Origin: an uncultured Akkermansia sp.
GTDB lineage: Bacteria; Verrucomicrobiota; Verrucomicrobiia; Verrucomicrobiales; Akkermansiaceae
Direction of reading: 5' to 3'
Length of the DNA: 64,000 nt
NCBI GenBank assembly: GCA_904501915.1
Contig: CAJGCV010000001.1
Coordinates: forward strand, 62,001 to 126,000
The position numbers were made by a program, and so were the translations under genes. Below the pieces are notes generated by a model. That model ran no database searches and was not told the DNA's origin. It saw only the letters and a list, made by a program, of their open reading frames with translations. Shown here one piece after another: positions 27,354-35,393 of this stretch. Numbering within the stretch: position 1 is the stretch's first letter; the number at the start of each line of letters is the position of its first letter.

Positions 27354-27424
27354 CGCAAGCAACAAGTATTGAGAACAAAGCAGATTAAAAGCCGGAAAGG
27401 CAATGACCACTATGCGGGGACAAT

Positions 27425-27970
27425 TCACTGATTAAGCACCTGCAGCAGGCGGGTCACGGGCAAGCCGATGACGTTGTCCATATCGCCCTCGAAGCTCTGG
27501 ATAATCAGTTCTCCATGTTCCTGAATAGCATAGGCACCGGCCTTGTCATATACATGGACAAGGCCCATATAGTGGCGTATGTCGGCCTCGGACAACTGGC
27601 GGAAGGTCACGTAGCTGGTTTCGACAAAATCGCGACGCGAGGAGTCGGGCATGAATACGGCAACAGCCGTGCAGACGCAGTGGGTACGGCCCTGCAGACG
27701 CTGGAGCATGGCCACTGCCTCAGTCTCATCAGCAGGTTTGCCCAGAGGCATACCGTCGATGAATACGAGCGTGTCTGCACCAATCACAATATCGCCCGGG
27801 AACTCGGCAGCCACCGCCGCCGCCTTCGCGGCAGCATTGATGGCACAAAGTTCCTGCGGCGGCAGTGAGGCATCGTGCACCTCTTCCGTATCGCGCACTA
27901 CGACACGGAATTCAACACCTTCGCGCGCGAGGAGCTCGCGCCGCCGTGGAGACATGGAAGCAAGAATCAT
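27425..27970 (-). CDS. maf: Maf-family nucleoside triphosphate pyrophosphatase
   Basis: House-cleaning enzyme that hydrolyses non-canonical or methylated NTPs (dTTP/UTP in the YhdE subgroup). Starts LASMSPRRRELL with the phosphate-binding loop, has IGADTLVFIDG near residue 68 and a C-terminal GAYAIQEHG and GLPVTRLL, all family blocks. The 181-residue length is normal. Its ATG overlaps the ilvA stop by one base, so it is the second gene of the ilvA transcript. Confidence 0.93.
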   Translation of the reverse strand: MILASMSPRRRELLAREGVEFRVVVRDTEEVHDASLPPQELCAINAAAKAAAVAAEFPGDIVIGADTLVFIDGMPLGKPADETEAVAMLQRLQGRTHCVCTAVAVFMPDSSRRDFVETSYVTFRQLSEADIRHYMGLVHVYDKAGAYAIQEHGELIIQSFEGDMDNVIGLPVTRLLQVLNQ

Positions 27971-29535
27971 TACGGCTTGTTCTTGGGGGACATGCGGTCA
28001 AGCACGCGGTGACGCACATCGTCCGGGAGCTCATGAAGTCCCTGAATGGTAGTGCCGCGCAAAGCGGCTGCTTTTTCGCGGCAGGCATCGCGGTCTGCCA
28101 CGGTTTCGAACTCAAGCCCGACGAGGGCACGCCCCACATGCTCACCGGAATAGCGGTAATTGAAATAACACAGGTGGGCATATTCACCAATCACGCGCAT
28201 GAATTCGGAGAACGCACCGGGACGCTCGGGGAACTCGATGACCAAAAACACCGGATGCGACAAGCGCTCACGGTCGTAGGAAATCATGCGGAACTGCACG
28301 TCTGCATCGTTGGAAACGTCTCGCGCCTTCAAACCTTTTTCTGCCAGTGCGCGGTCAATTTCAGCAAACTGCTCCTGCGTAGCCAGCACACCAAACACAG
28401 GCATCTGGATATTGCCGGCCATGCGGCCATACTGCACATCAGTAAGCAGAACGCCGTCCGGTATGCTTTCCAGATAACGCAGAATCTGGCCGCGCTTGGT
28501 TTCCATGGGGATTTGCAGGAACCGCTCCACTCGTTTGGAATCCTGCACACCGGCCCGGCTAGCAACCACGCCCATCTGCGCAAAGTCCATGTTTGCACCG
28601 GAGAGCACAACCAGGCATTTCTCTCCCTGTTTGATGTTGCCATTCTGCCAATCCTGAATCAGGGCAGCCAGCCCCATGGCACCGGAGGGCTCTGTAATCA
28701 CGCGTATGCTGTTCCAGAGTGAGCGAATCGCCTGGCACACCTCTTCATTGGTCACAGTTACGAAGGAATCCATGAGCTCACTGCACAGTTCACTGGTAAG
28801 CTCACCGGCAGTACGCACGGCGGTGCCATCGCAGAATACATCCACGTACGGCAAGGTCTTGCGCGCCCCGCTCTCCACCGCCAGTTTCATGGAGGCCTGG
28901 TTGACTCCCTCGACGCCGATGCACTTACACTCCGGCCAGAATTTCTTGAACCAGCAGGCACAGGCTGCTGCCAGGCCGCCACCACCAATCTGCAGGTACA
29001 CGCGGTCAAACGGGCCTTCGCCGCTCATCACAACTTCATCGGCCAGAGTCCCCTGCCCACCCATAGTGTACAGATGATCATACGGGTGTACAAATGTGAG
29101 ACCGTGCGTATCAGCATACTCATGCGCCGCTGCAGATGCCGCATCGTATGAGTCACCCACCAGCACAATCTCCACCTGCTCACCGCCATGCATGCGCACG
29201 GCATTCTGCTTCACCTCCGGAGTGGAGCGGGGCATGAAAATGTGTGCTTTGCAACCGAGACGGCTGGCAGCACGTGCCACGCCCTGACCATGGTTGCCAG
29301 CAGAAGCTGCCACCACTCCTTTTGCCCGTTGCTCAGGCGCAAGCTTTGCCATGCAGTTGTATGCACCGCGCCACTTATATGCCTTAATGGGTCCTAAATC
29401 TTCGCGTTTGGCAAATATCGCCGCCTCTACACCAGGCAGATTCAGTTCCTGCAGCGGAGTCGGGTCTCCTACCGCGTACACCCGCTGGCGGGCCTGCAGA
29501 ATTTCATCAAAAAGCTGGTCTCTAAGTATGCTCAT
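27970..29535 (-). CDS. ilvA: Threonine ammonia-lyase, biosynthetic (IlvA)
   Basis: PLP enzyme deaminating threonine to 2-oxobutanoate, the first step of isoleucine synthesis. The 521-residue protein has the PLP lysine region (KAYKWRGAYN, near residue 55), SAGNHGQGVA, the glycine loop GGGGLAAA and a C-terminal ACT-like regulatory region (about 330-510), as in the feedback-inhibited long form of about 510 residues. maf overlaps its end by one base. The promoter at 29548-29576 faces away from znuA. Confidence 0.94.
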   Translation of the reverse strand: MSILRDQLFDEILQARQRVYAVGDPTPLQELNLPGVEAAIFAKREDLGPIKAYKWRGAYNCMAKLAPEQRAKGVVAASAGNHGQGVARAASRLGCKAHIFMPRSTPEVKQNAVRMHGGEQVEIVLVGDSYDAASAAAHEYADTHGLTFVHPYDHLYTMGGQGTLADEVVMSGEGPFDRVYLQIGGGGLAAACACWFKKFWPECKCIGVEGVNQASMKLAVESGARKTLPYVDVFCDGTAVRTAGELTSELCSELMDSFVTVTNEEVCQAIRSLWNSIRVITEPSGAMGLAALIQDWQNGNIKQGEKCLVVLSGANMDFAQMGVVASRAGVQDSKRVERFLQIPMETKRGQILRYLESIPDGVLLTDVQYGRMAGNIQMPVFGVLATQEQFAEIDRALAEKGLKARDVSNDADVQFRMISYDRERLSHPVFLVIEFPERPGAFSEFMRVIGEYAHLCYFNYRYSGEHVGRALVGLEFETVADRDACREKAAALRGTTIQGLHELPDDVRHRVLDRMSPKNKP

Positions 29536-29547
29536 ATCGTTTGGCTT

Positions 29548-29576
29548 ATTCTACCTGACACGCCTGCCCGACGCAA
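29548..29576 (-). promoter_or_regulatory. Promoter of ilvA-maf
   Basis: Minus strand: TTGCGT, 17 bases, TAGAAT; the -10 ends 12 bases before the ilvA ATG. Confidence 0.55.
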
Positions 29577-29650
29577 GCGTTCATTGCGTATTAAAAACAA
29601 AAAAGAGCAAATTCACAGCACAAAAGTAGGCTATATGCCGGGCAGACTGG

Positions 29651-29679
29651 TTGACAGAGGCTGGAATTGGGAATACAAT
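29651..29679 (+). promoter_or_regulatory. Promoter of the metal ABC transporter operon
   Basis: TTGACA, 17 bases, TACAAT, the closest match to the sigma-70 consensus in the window. The -10 ends 7 bases before the ATG at 29687. No Zur/Fur-type dyad was recognised around it. Confidence 0.65.
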
Positions 29680-29686
29680 ACGCTGC

Positions 29687-30547
29687 ATGAAGAAGATATT
29701 CGGGAGTCTCATTGTAGCGCTTTTCATGAGTCTGAGTGCAACAGGTGCACTGCGCGTGGCAAGTCTGCACCCCCTGCTGAGCGATATGGCCCGATGCGTA
29801 GGAGGAGAAGCCGTGGAAGTGGTGGATTTATTTCCGCAGAATGGTGAGCTGCATGCCTTTGAGCCAACATCTGCCGATTTAGCCGCTGCGGCAGGCGCGC
29901 AGCTTGTATTGGCCTGCGGCAAAGGGGTGGAACCATATCTGCAGGATTTGAAAGACGCCCTGCCGGCACGCTCCAGAATTGTGGAACTGGGCAGAAATGT
30001 GCCGGATGTCAACCTGCCCGGCTGTAACATTGCAGACCCGCATTGGTGGAACAGCCCCGCAGCCATGAAACGGGCATCCCGCGCGCTCCGCGCTGCATTG
30101 GAAGCTGCAGCCCCGGATATGCGGGACACGTTTAAGCAGGGGCAACGCTCATATGCCTCTCAGATGGACACCCTGATACGAGAAGCCCGCATAGCGTTCA
30201 GTGCGATTCCGCCGGAAAAGCGAGTGCTTGTATGCTCACACGCTGCCATGAATCATTTCTGTAAGGAATTCGGCTTCACCACTATTGCTGTGCACGGCAT
30301 TGCACAGGAGAGCGAAGGCGACACCGCAAGTCTTGCCAGGATATTGGCAACCCTGCGGAAGCAGGCCGTTCCCTGCTTGTTTCATGGTGTGAACGAAGCA
30401 CCACGAGTGCTGCAGACCATAGCTGCCCAGGTGGGGGCAACAACCCGCCCTCTGGCACTGGATGGCATCTATCCGGCAGCTCCCACCTATGCCGAGCTTT
30501 TCCGTTTCAATATCAGAAATATCGCCGAAGGGCTGACGCCTCAATAA
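29687..30547 (+). CDS. Metal ABC transporter substrate-binding protein (ZnuA/TroA family)
   Basis: Periplasmic binding protein of a zinc or manganese importer. The 286 residues comprise a signal peptide (about 1-20) and the cluster A-I binding-protein fold; candidate metal ligands are H57 (in LHAFEP), H120 (DPHWWNSP), H186 or H191 (CSHAAMNHFC) and a late Asp. The long His/Asp-rich loop seen in ZnuA of enterobacteria is absent. ATG 29687 is used because the promoter ends 7 bases before it; the open frame further upstream is inside the promoter. It heads a five-gene operon ending with the ATPase and permease. Zn versus Mn cannot be decided from sequence alone. Confidence 0.87.
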   Translation: MKKIFGSLIVALFMSLSATGALRVASLHPLLSDMARCVGGEAVEVVDLFPQNGELHAFEPTSADLAAAAGAQLVLACGKGVEPYLQDLKDALPARSRIVELGRNVPDVNLPGCNIADPHWWNSPAAMKRASRALRAALEAAAPDMRDTFKQGQRSYASQMDTLIREARIAFSAIPPEKRVLVCSHAAMNHFCKEFGFTTIAVHGIAQESEGDTASLARILATLRKQAVPCLFHGVNEAPRVLQTIAAQVGATTRPLALDGIYPAAPTYAELFRFNIRNIAEGLTPQ

Positions 30548-30551
30548 ATCC

Positions 30552-32573
30552 ATGCGCCCGTTATTACTGACTCTGACAGCAGGCCTGCCGCTCATGGCCC
30601 AGGAATTACCCCCGACCTATGTGTGCGGGCGGACGCCCACACCCCCGGTCATCGACGGCAAGGGAGAAGAAGCCGCATGGCAGACCGCGCGGGAGTTAAC
30701 CCCGTTCAGGGATATCGAAGGGGCCGCCATTCCGCACCATTGCAGGGTGAAGATGCTCTGGGATGACACCTGTCTCTACATTCTGGCAGACATGGATGAA
30801 GAACACCTGTGGGCAAGCCGGACTGAACACGATTCCATTATTTACCACGACCCGGATTTTGAGGTGTTCATTGACCCGGATGGCGACGGGCTTAACTATA
30901 TTGAACTGGAAATCAACGCGCTGAATACCACCTGGGACTTATTTGTTACGCGTCCCTATCATTTTAATGACCCGCATATCCTGCACGACTGGGAAATAAA
31001 GGGGCTGAAACATGCTGTGCATCTGAGAGGCACGCTGAATACCCCGGGAGATACAGACGCGGGCTGGAGCGTGGAGCTGGCAATCCCCTGGAGCAGTATC
31101 ACCAGCCATGCTCATTTGCCACGCACCAGCAAAGCACCGGAATCCGGCAGTTGTATGCGCATGAATTTCTCACGCGTCAACTGGCAGGTCTCCCCGACAG
31201 CTGGAGGTTATACAAAACTCCCCTGCCCGGAAAGCAACCATGTGTGGGCACCTACCGGAAAAATCAATATTCATTTACCTGAACACTGGGGGCGAGTCAT
31301 TTTCAGCCCGAATCCGGCGAGTGAATGGGAAGCCGCTGCTCCCGATTTGTCCCACGGCGCAAAGCTGAGGCTATACGAGACACTCCATGCGCAGCTGGAA
31401 TACCGCAGCAAACACGGAAAATTTGATACGGAAGCCAAGCTTCCGTCTTCTGTGAACGGAGTCTTTCCGACAAAGGATTTCTTTGTACTTACCACCACGT
31501 GCGAGAAAACAGGAACCTGCATGAGGCTGGATAGCGAGGGACTCTTTTCAGCCATCCCGGCGGGGCAGAAACAGCCGGAATTATACCTCTGGGTGCATGG
31601 GGCGAGCGAACGAACACCCATCGAGTGGCTTCAGCGCTTTACCTGCTATGCCGAAGCGGGCATTGACACTGTTATCATAGATGGTTCCATCGAGCGCATA
31701 ACACAGCTCACGCGCCTGGCAAAAATGGCGGGATTACGTGTATTTGCCTGGTTCTGGACGCTGAACCGCCCTGGCGACACCACTGCACTGCAACACCCTG
31801 ATTGGTATGCCGTCAATGCGCTGGGCAAATCCTGCCACGCGCCACAGGACCGCCCTTTTGTAGAGTATTATCAATTTCTCTGTCCCAGCAACAAAGAAGT
31901 ACAGCAATACATGCAGGAGCAAGTACGCCAGCTGGCAGCCATACCAGGGCTGGATGGCATACAGTTGGACTACATGCGCCTGCCCGATGTAGAATTGCCC
32001 CGGGGGCTCTGGGCTGCATACGGGCTGAATATGAGCCAGGTGATTCTGGCGTTTGACTACTGCTACTGCGACAAGTGCAAAAGTGCCTATGAGCAGCAGA
32101 ACAACCGCAATTGGAAACAATTCCGCACAGCCACCGTGGCGCAGCTGTTTAATGCGCTGGCCGCAGAAGTACGGCGGCACGGGCTGACTGCTGCGTGCGC
32201 CGTATTTCCCAGCCCGTCAATGGCGGCCCGCATGGTGCACCAGGATTGGAGTCAATTTCACGCAGACCTGGTACTGCCCATGGCATACCACTCGTTTTAC
32301 AACGAAACCGCCAGCTGGGCAGCAGATATAACACGCAGAGCGATTCAGGAAACAAATGGCCGGCTGCCGGTAGCGCCCGGCGTTCATCTGCCGGATATGC
32401 AGCCGGAGCTACTGCCGCAGCATCTTGAGACTCTCCGCGCTGCCGGAGTTCAGGGTATAGGCCTGTTCAGTGACGATGAACTCACCGCAGAGCATCTGCA
32501 ACAGCTCCGCGCGTGGCATCATGCACAGCGCATGTCTCGCTGTCCCGTTGACAATGCACCCTCTGCGAAATAA
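30552..32573 (+). CDS. Secreted CBM9-like plus glycoside-hydrolase-like (GHL10-type) protein
   Basis: 673 residues. After a signal peptide (1-16) comes a family-9 carbohydrate-binding-like domain (about 20-235) with the usual start PPVIDGKGEEAAW and FEVFIDPDGDG. The C-terminal half (about 335-660) is a putative glycoside hydrolase barrel of the GHL10 kind: AGIDTVIIDG, LDGIQLDYMRLP (D473 a likely acidic catalytic residue) and the cluster C504-Y-C506-D-K-C509, which may bind metal. It starts 5 bases after the binding-protein gene and lies inside the metal importer operon, an unusual place for a glycan-active protein. The enzymatic activity is unproven. Confidence 0.75.
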   Translation: MRPLLLTLTAGLPLMAQELPPTYVCGRTPTPPVIDGKGEEAAWQTARELTPFRDIEGAAIPHHCRVKMLWDDTCLYILADMDEEHLWASRTEHDSIIYHDPDFEVFIDPDGDGLNYIELEINALNTTWDLFVTRPYHFNDPHILHDWEIKGLKHAVHLRGTLNTPGDTDAGWSVELAIPWSSITSHAHLPRTSKAPESGSCMRMNFSRVNWQVSPTAGGYTKLPCPESNHVWAPTGKINIHLPEHWGRVIFSPNPASEWEAAAPDLSHGAKLRLYETLHAQLEYRSKHGKFDTEAKLPSSVNGVFPTKDFFVLTTTCEKTGTCMRLDSEGLFSAIPAGQKQPELYLWVHGASERTPIEWLQRFTCYAEAGIDTVIIDGSIERITQLTRLAKMAGLRVFAWFWTLNRPGDTTALQHPDWYAVNALGKSCHAPQDRPFVEYYQFLCPSNKEVQQYMQEQVRQLAAIPGLDGIQLDYMRLPDVELPRGLWAAYGLNMSQVILAFDYCYCDKCKSAYEQQNNRNWKQFRTATVAQLFNALAAEVRRHGLTAACAVFPSPSMAARMVHQDWSQFHADLVLPMAYHSFYNETASWAADITRRAIQETNGRLPVAPGVHLPDMQPELLPQHLETLRAAGVQGIGLFSDDELTAEHLQQLRAWHHAQRMSRCPVDNAPSAK

Positions 32574-32590
32574 AATAAACAGCGTTCACC

Positions 32591-33007
32591 ATGTCGCCTC
32601 GAATCACATTTCTGCTCACACTGGCAGGGGCCATTCTGCTGGGCCTTCCCCTGCTCGTGCTCACGCAGACATCTGCCCCGGTTGAAGAGCAAAAACCTCT
32701 CGAAGACGCCGTGCGGCAGAATGTGTATGCCAACCTGCGATATACCGGGCAACCCACCACCCTCCGCCTGCGCCAGGCGAAAGGAGAATGGATTGACTTA
32801 TCTGCCAGTGGGACAGATGCCGACTTTGAGCTGGAGCTTCCCCTCAGCGGCATGATTGAAATCGAACTCCAGGCCGAATGGACCACCGCTGCAGCACAGG
32901 CCATTACTCTCACTCTCGAACCTGACGGTCACGAATCTAAACGAGACACACAGTGGAAAGACGAAGGCAGCCACAAGCTGCACACCATTTTCAGATACTC
33001 ATGGTAA
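32591..33007 (+). CDS. Small membrane-anchored protein of unknown function in the metal importer operon
   Basis: 138 residues: an N-terminal hydrophobic helix (about 6-27), then a small periplasmic domain with alternating beta-strand pattern (ELELPLSGMIEIELQAEW) and a charged C-terminus containing three His. No family recognised. It lies 17 bases after the glycoside-hydrolase-like gene, and its last 7 bases overlap the ATPase gene, so it is an integral part of the operon. A role as accessory to the importer or to the secreted enzyme is only a guess. Confidence 0.7.
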   Translation: MSPRITFLLTLAGAILLGLPLLVLTQTSAPVEEQKPLEDAVRQNVYANLRYTGQPTTLRLRQAKGEWIDLSASGTDADFELELPLSGMIEIELQAEWTTAAAQAITLTLEPDGHESKRDTQWKDEGSHKLHTIFRYSW

Positions 33008-33765
33008 CCGAGCCACATGACCACATCTGCTGGGGTGGAGGCAAGCCCCATCACGCGCACCACCAGTTGGAACTGCGCGGTGTCACTGCAGGCTACGCTG
33101 CAGAACCCGCCTTACAGGATATCAGTTTCACCACAGAATGCGGCAGCACGCTTGCCCTTATCGGACCGAATGGGGCTGGTAAATCCACCCTGCTCAATGC
33201 CCTTGCCGGCCTGCTCCCGGTCTGGAATGGCGATATCCTCTGGAATCATGCGCCGCTGGCAGAGCAACGCAATGAAATTGCCTATCTTCCCCAGCGTAAC
33301 GAAGTCAACTGGCAATTCCCCATCACCGTGCGCCAGCTGGTTGAAATGGGGCGATACCCCGCCCTGGGCATCTGGCGGGCTATGCGTCCGCACGACAATG
33401 AAATTGTGGACAAAGCCCTTTGTGCCCTTGACCTGCAGGATTTGCAGAACCGCCAGATTGGCGCATTGAGCGGAGGGCAGCAGCAGCGTTGTTTTCTGGC
33501 ACGGGCGCTGGCGCAGGAAGCCCATATCCTCCTGCTTGATGAACCCTTCACCGGTCTGGATGTTCCCGGCACAGAAGCGCTTTCCGCCCTGCTGCGCGCC
33601 CTCGCCGCAGAAGGCCGGCTCATTATTGCCTCTCACCACGACCTGGCTACGGCTTCGCGCATTTTTGACAGGGCTCTGCTGCTGCGCCGCAAACTCATTG
33701 CAGCCGGCACTGTATCAGACGTATTAACACAGGAAAATCTCAAACAGGCCTTTGACCGAGCATGA
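33001..33765 (+). CDS. Metal ABC transporter ATP-binding protein (ZnuC/MntB type), His-rich N-terminus
   Basis: ATPase of the zinc/manganese importer, 254 residues. Walker A GPNGAGKST, Q-loop LPQRNEVNW, signature LSGGQQQR, Walker B ILLLDEP and the H-loop in ASHHD are all intact. Family-specific features include the VRQLVEMGRYP segment. Before the usual domain start there is an extension with H6, H8, C10, H17, H18, H20 and H21, a plausible cytoplasmic metal-sensing site. ATG 33001 overlaps the previous gene by 7 bases; an upstream start would add an unrelated segment. The permease overlaps by 4 bases. Confidence 0.9.
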   Translation: MVTEPHDHICWGGGKPHHAHHQLELRGVTAGYAAEPALQDISFTTECGSTLALIGPNGAGKSTLLNALAGLLPVWNGDILWNHAPLAEQRNEIAYLPQRNEVNWQFPITVRQLVEMGRYPALGIWRAMRPHDNEIVDKALCALDLQDLQNRQIGALSGGQQQRCFLARALAQEAHILLLDEPFTGLDVPGTEALSALLRALAAEGRLIIASHHDLATASRIFDRALLLRRKLIAAGTVSDVLTQENLKQAFDRA

Positions 33766-34604
33766 ACGAGTTTCTCCAGTTTCTCAGCGAGCCGCTGGCA
33801 CAACGCAGTCTATGGGCCTGCGGTGTCATCGGATTTTCCAATGGTTTTGTCAGTGCGCTTGTGGTGCTTCGCCGTTCTTCTCTGCAAATCGGCACACTCT
33901 CCTGCGCGCTGTTACCAGGCATTGCGCTGGCAATCCTGTTATTCGGGCTGTTCCAGCTGAGCATACTGCTGGGGGCTGTTCTGGCCGGGCTAATGGTTGG
34001 TCTTGGTTCTCTGTTTGTGGCCCGCACCTCACGTATGGATCATGATACAGCCCTCTCCGTGCTGCACACTACGGCATTTGCGCTGGGTTATATCATTCTC
34101 ATCGGGCTCGGGCTGCAGCAAAAGGTGGATGACTGGCTTTTCGGCAACATCATGAGCATGGGCAATGCTGATTTGTGGATTGCCTACACCACCGGAGCCA
34201 TTGCCGTGCTGAGCATCACGGCACTGCAACGGCCACTCCTCATCACCCTGTTTGACCCGCGAGCCGCTGCCACCATGGGAATTCCCACCCGCGCAGTCAA
34301 TTACGGCATCTTTGCACTCATCATCCTGGTGCTGGTTTCCTCCCTGCAGGCTGTGGGGGCATTCCTTACACTGGGGCTGCTGGTTGCACCAGCAGCCACC
34401 ATGTACTTGCTCACAGACCGCGCAGGCTGGCTTTTCTGGGGCGGCGGCCTCATCGGCGGGCTTGGTGCAGTCCTGGCATTTTTCCTTTCCTATCCCCTGG
34501 GCTGGCATCTCGGTGCCACCATCATTGTCGTTCTGGGCAGCGTTTTTCTGCTGGCGTACGTGTTCTCCCCACGCTACGGACTGCTGCGCCGTTCGGGAAA
34601 ATAG
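33762..34604 (+). CDS. Metal ABC transporter permease (ABC-3 family, ZnuB/MntC type)
   Basis: Integral membrane subunit of the importer, 280 residues with about eight to nine hydrophobic helices. Family blocks seen: GVIGFSNGFVSALVVL at the first helix, GLGLQQKVDDWLFGNIM and the conserved DPRAAATMGIPTRAVNY followed by LVSSLQAVGAFLTLGLLVAPAA (listed as separate blocks). Substrate is Zn2+ or Mn2+. Last gene of the operon; it overlaps the ATPase by 4 bases. No strong terminator is visible after it. Confidence 0.92.
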   Translation: MNEFLQFLSEPLAQRSLWACGVIGFSNGFVSALVVLRRSSLQIGTLSCALLPGIALAILLFGLFQLSILLGAVLAGLMVGLGSLFVARTSRMDHDTALSVLHTTAFALGYIILIGLGLQQKVDDWLFGNIMSMGNADLWIAYTTGAIAVLSITALQRPLLITLFDPRAAATMGIPTRAVNYGIFALIILVLVSSLQAVGAFLTLGLLVAPAATMYLLTDRAGWLFWGGGLIGGLGAVLAFFLSYPLGWHLGATIIVVLGSVFLLAYVFSPRYGLLRRSGK

Positions 34605-34634
34605 AAGAATGCCCCATGCACACGGCTTTTCTGC

Positions 34635-34664
34635 TTGCGCCCCCCGCAACGTATATGGTAGTAT
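34635..34664 (+). promoter_or_regulatory. Promoter of the pseudopilin-DAHP synthase unit
   Basis: TTGCGC, 18 bases, TAGTAT; the -10 ends 9 bases before the ATG at 34674. Probably leaderless. Confidence 0.45.
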
Positions 34665-34673
34665 GATGCTCGT

Positions 34674-35390
34674 ATGAAAATCTCACTTTCTCCTCGTTCC
34701 TCTAAAGGTTTCACCCTGATTGAGCTCATTATCGTCATTGCGATTCTGGCCACGCTCTCCAGTATCGCCTATCCGACCTACATGAGCATTCAGAGCAACG
34801 CCGCCCGCACTGCTGCCAAGAAGAGCTGCACTGACATTGTAGCAGGTGTGGAAAGCTTCAAACAGGACAACAACGGCATGCTCCCCTATAACGCCGATAT
34901 GGTGCAGCCGGACGATAATGACCAGATGTACCTGACCACCACGGCCGGTCAGGATGGCGACATGATCAAGATTCTCACCAACCGAGAGAGCGATGACGCT
35001 GACCGCCGCTTCAACTCCACCCGCTCAATCTACCTGCGCGCAGACGAACAGGACCAGCCGAAGGATGGCCTCTTCATCGATACCGTGGGCGATGTCCACT
35101 TCTACGATGCCTGGGGCAAGCCTTTCTACATTATCCTCTGCGAAGAAGATTCCGGCGCCATTGACCCCTTCACCACGCGTCGCTATCGTGGTAAGAACTG
35201 CCTTGTATACAGCACCGGCCCCGATACTGAAGGCGCTGCCGCTATCGCTGATACAGACGCCAAGCCCAAGAAGGGCAAGAAAATGTCCAAGAAAGAGAAG
35301 AAAGCTGCAGAAGAAGCAGCCGCCGCTGCTGCTGAGCTGATGGCCGAAGCTCTCGAGGACAACGTATATTCCTGGAAGAACCAGAAGTAA
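34674..35390 (+). CDS. Type II secretion/type IV pilin-like protein (GspG-type pseudopilin)
   Basis: 238 residues with a class III prepilin signal: basic leader, cleavage after G12, then FTLIEL with E17 as the Glu+5 of the mature protein, and a hydrophobic helix to about residue 34. The globular part has GspG-like features (DAWGKPF, YSTGPD). The C-terminal 45 residues are Lys- then Ala/Glu-rich (KKGKKMSKKEKKAAEEAAA), unlike standard GspG. No other secretion genes are nearby. DAHP synthase starts 3 bases after the stop. Confidence 0.82.
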   Translation: MKISLSPRSSKGFTLIELIIVIAILATLSSIAYPTYMSIQSNAARTAAKKSCTDIVAGVESFKQDNNGMLPYNADMVQPDDNDQMYLTTTAGQDGDMIKILTNRESDDADRRFNSTRSIYLRADEQDQPKDGLFIDTVGDVHFYDAWGKPFYIILCEEDSGAIDPFTTRRYRGKNCLVYSTGPDTEGAAAIADTDAKPKKGKKMSKKEKKAAEEAAAAAAELMAEALEDNVYSWKNQK

Positions 35391-35393
35391 TTA

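Noticed and set aside
27292..27372. A 26-codon frame starting at an ATG in the PEP-CTERM remnant
   Set aside because: Short, no promoter or start signals; the meaningful signal is in another frame.
29548..29679. Zur/Fur operator between ilvA and the metal transporter operon
   Set aside because: No convincing dyad such as TGTTATNATATAACA was found; only the two divergent promoters are supported.
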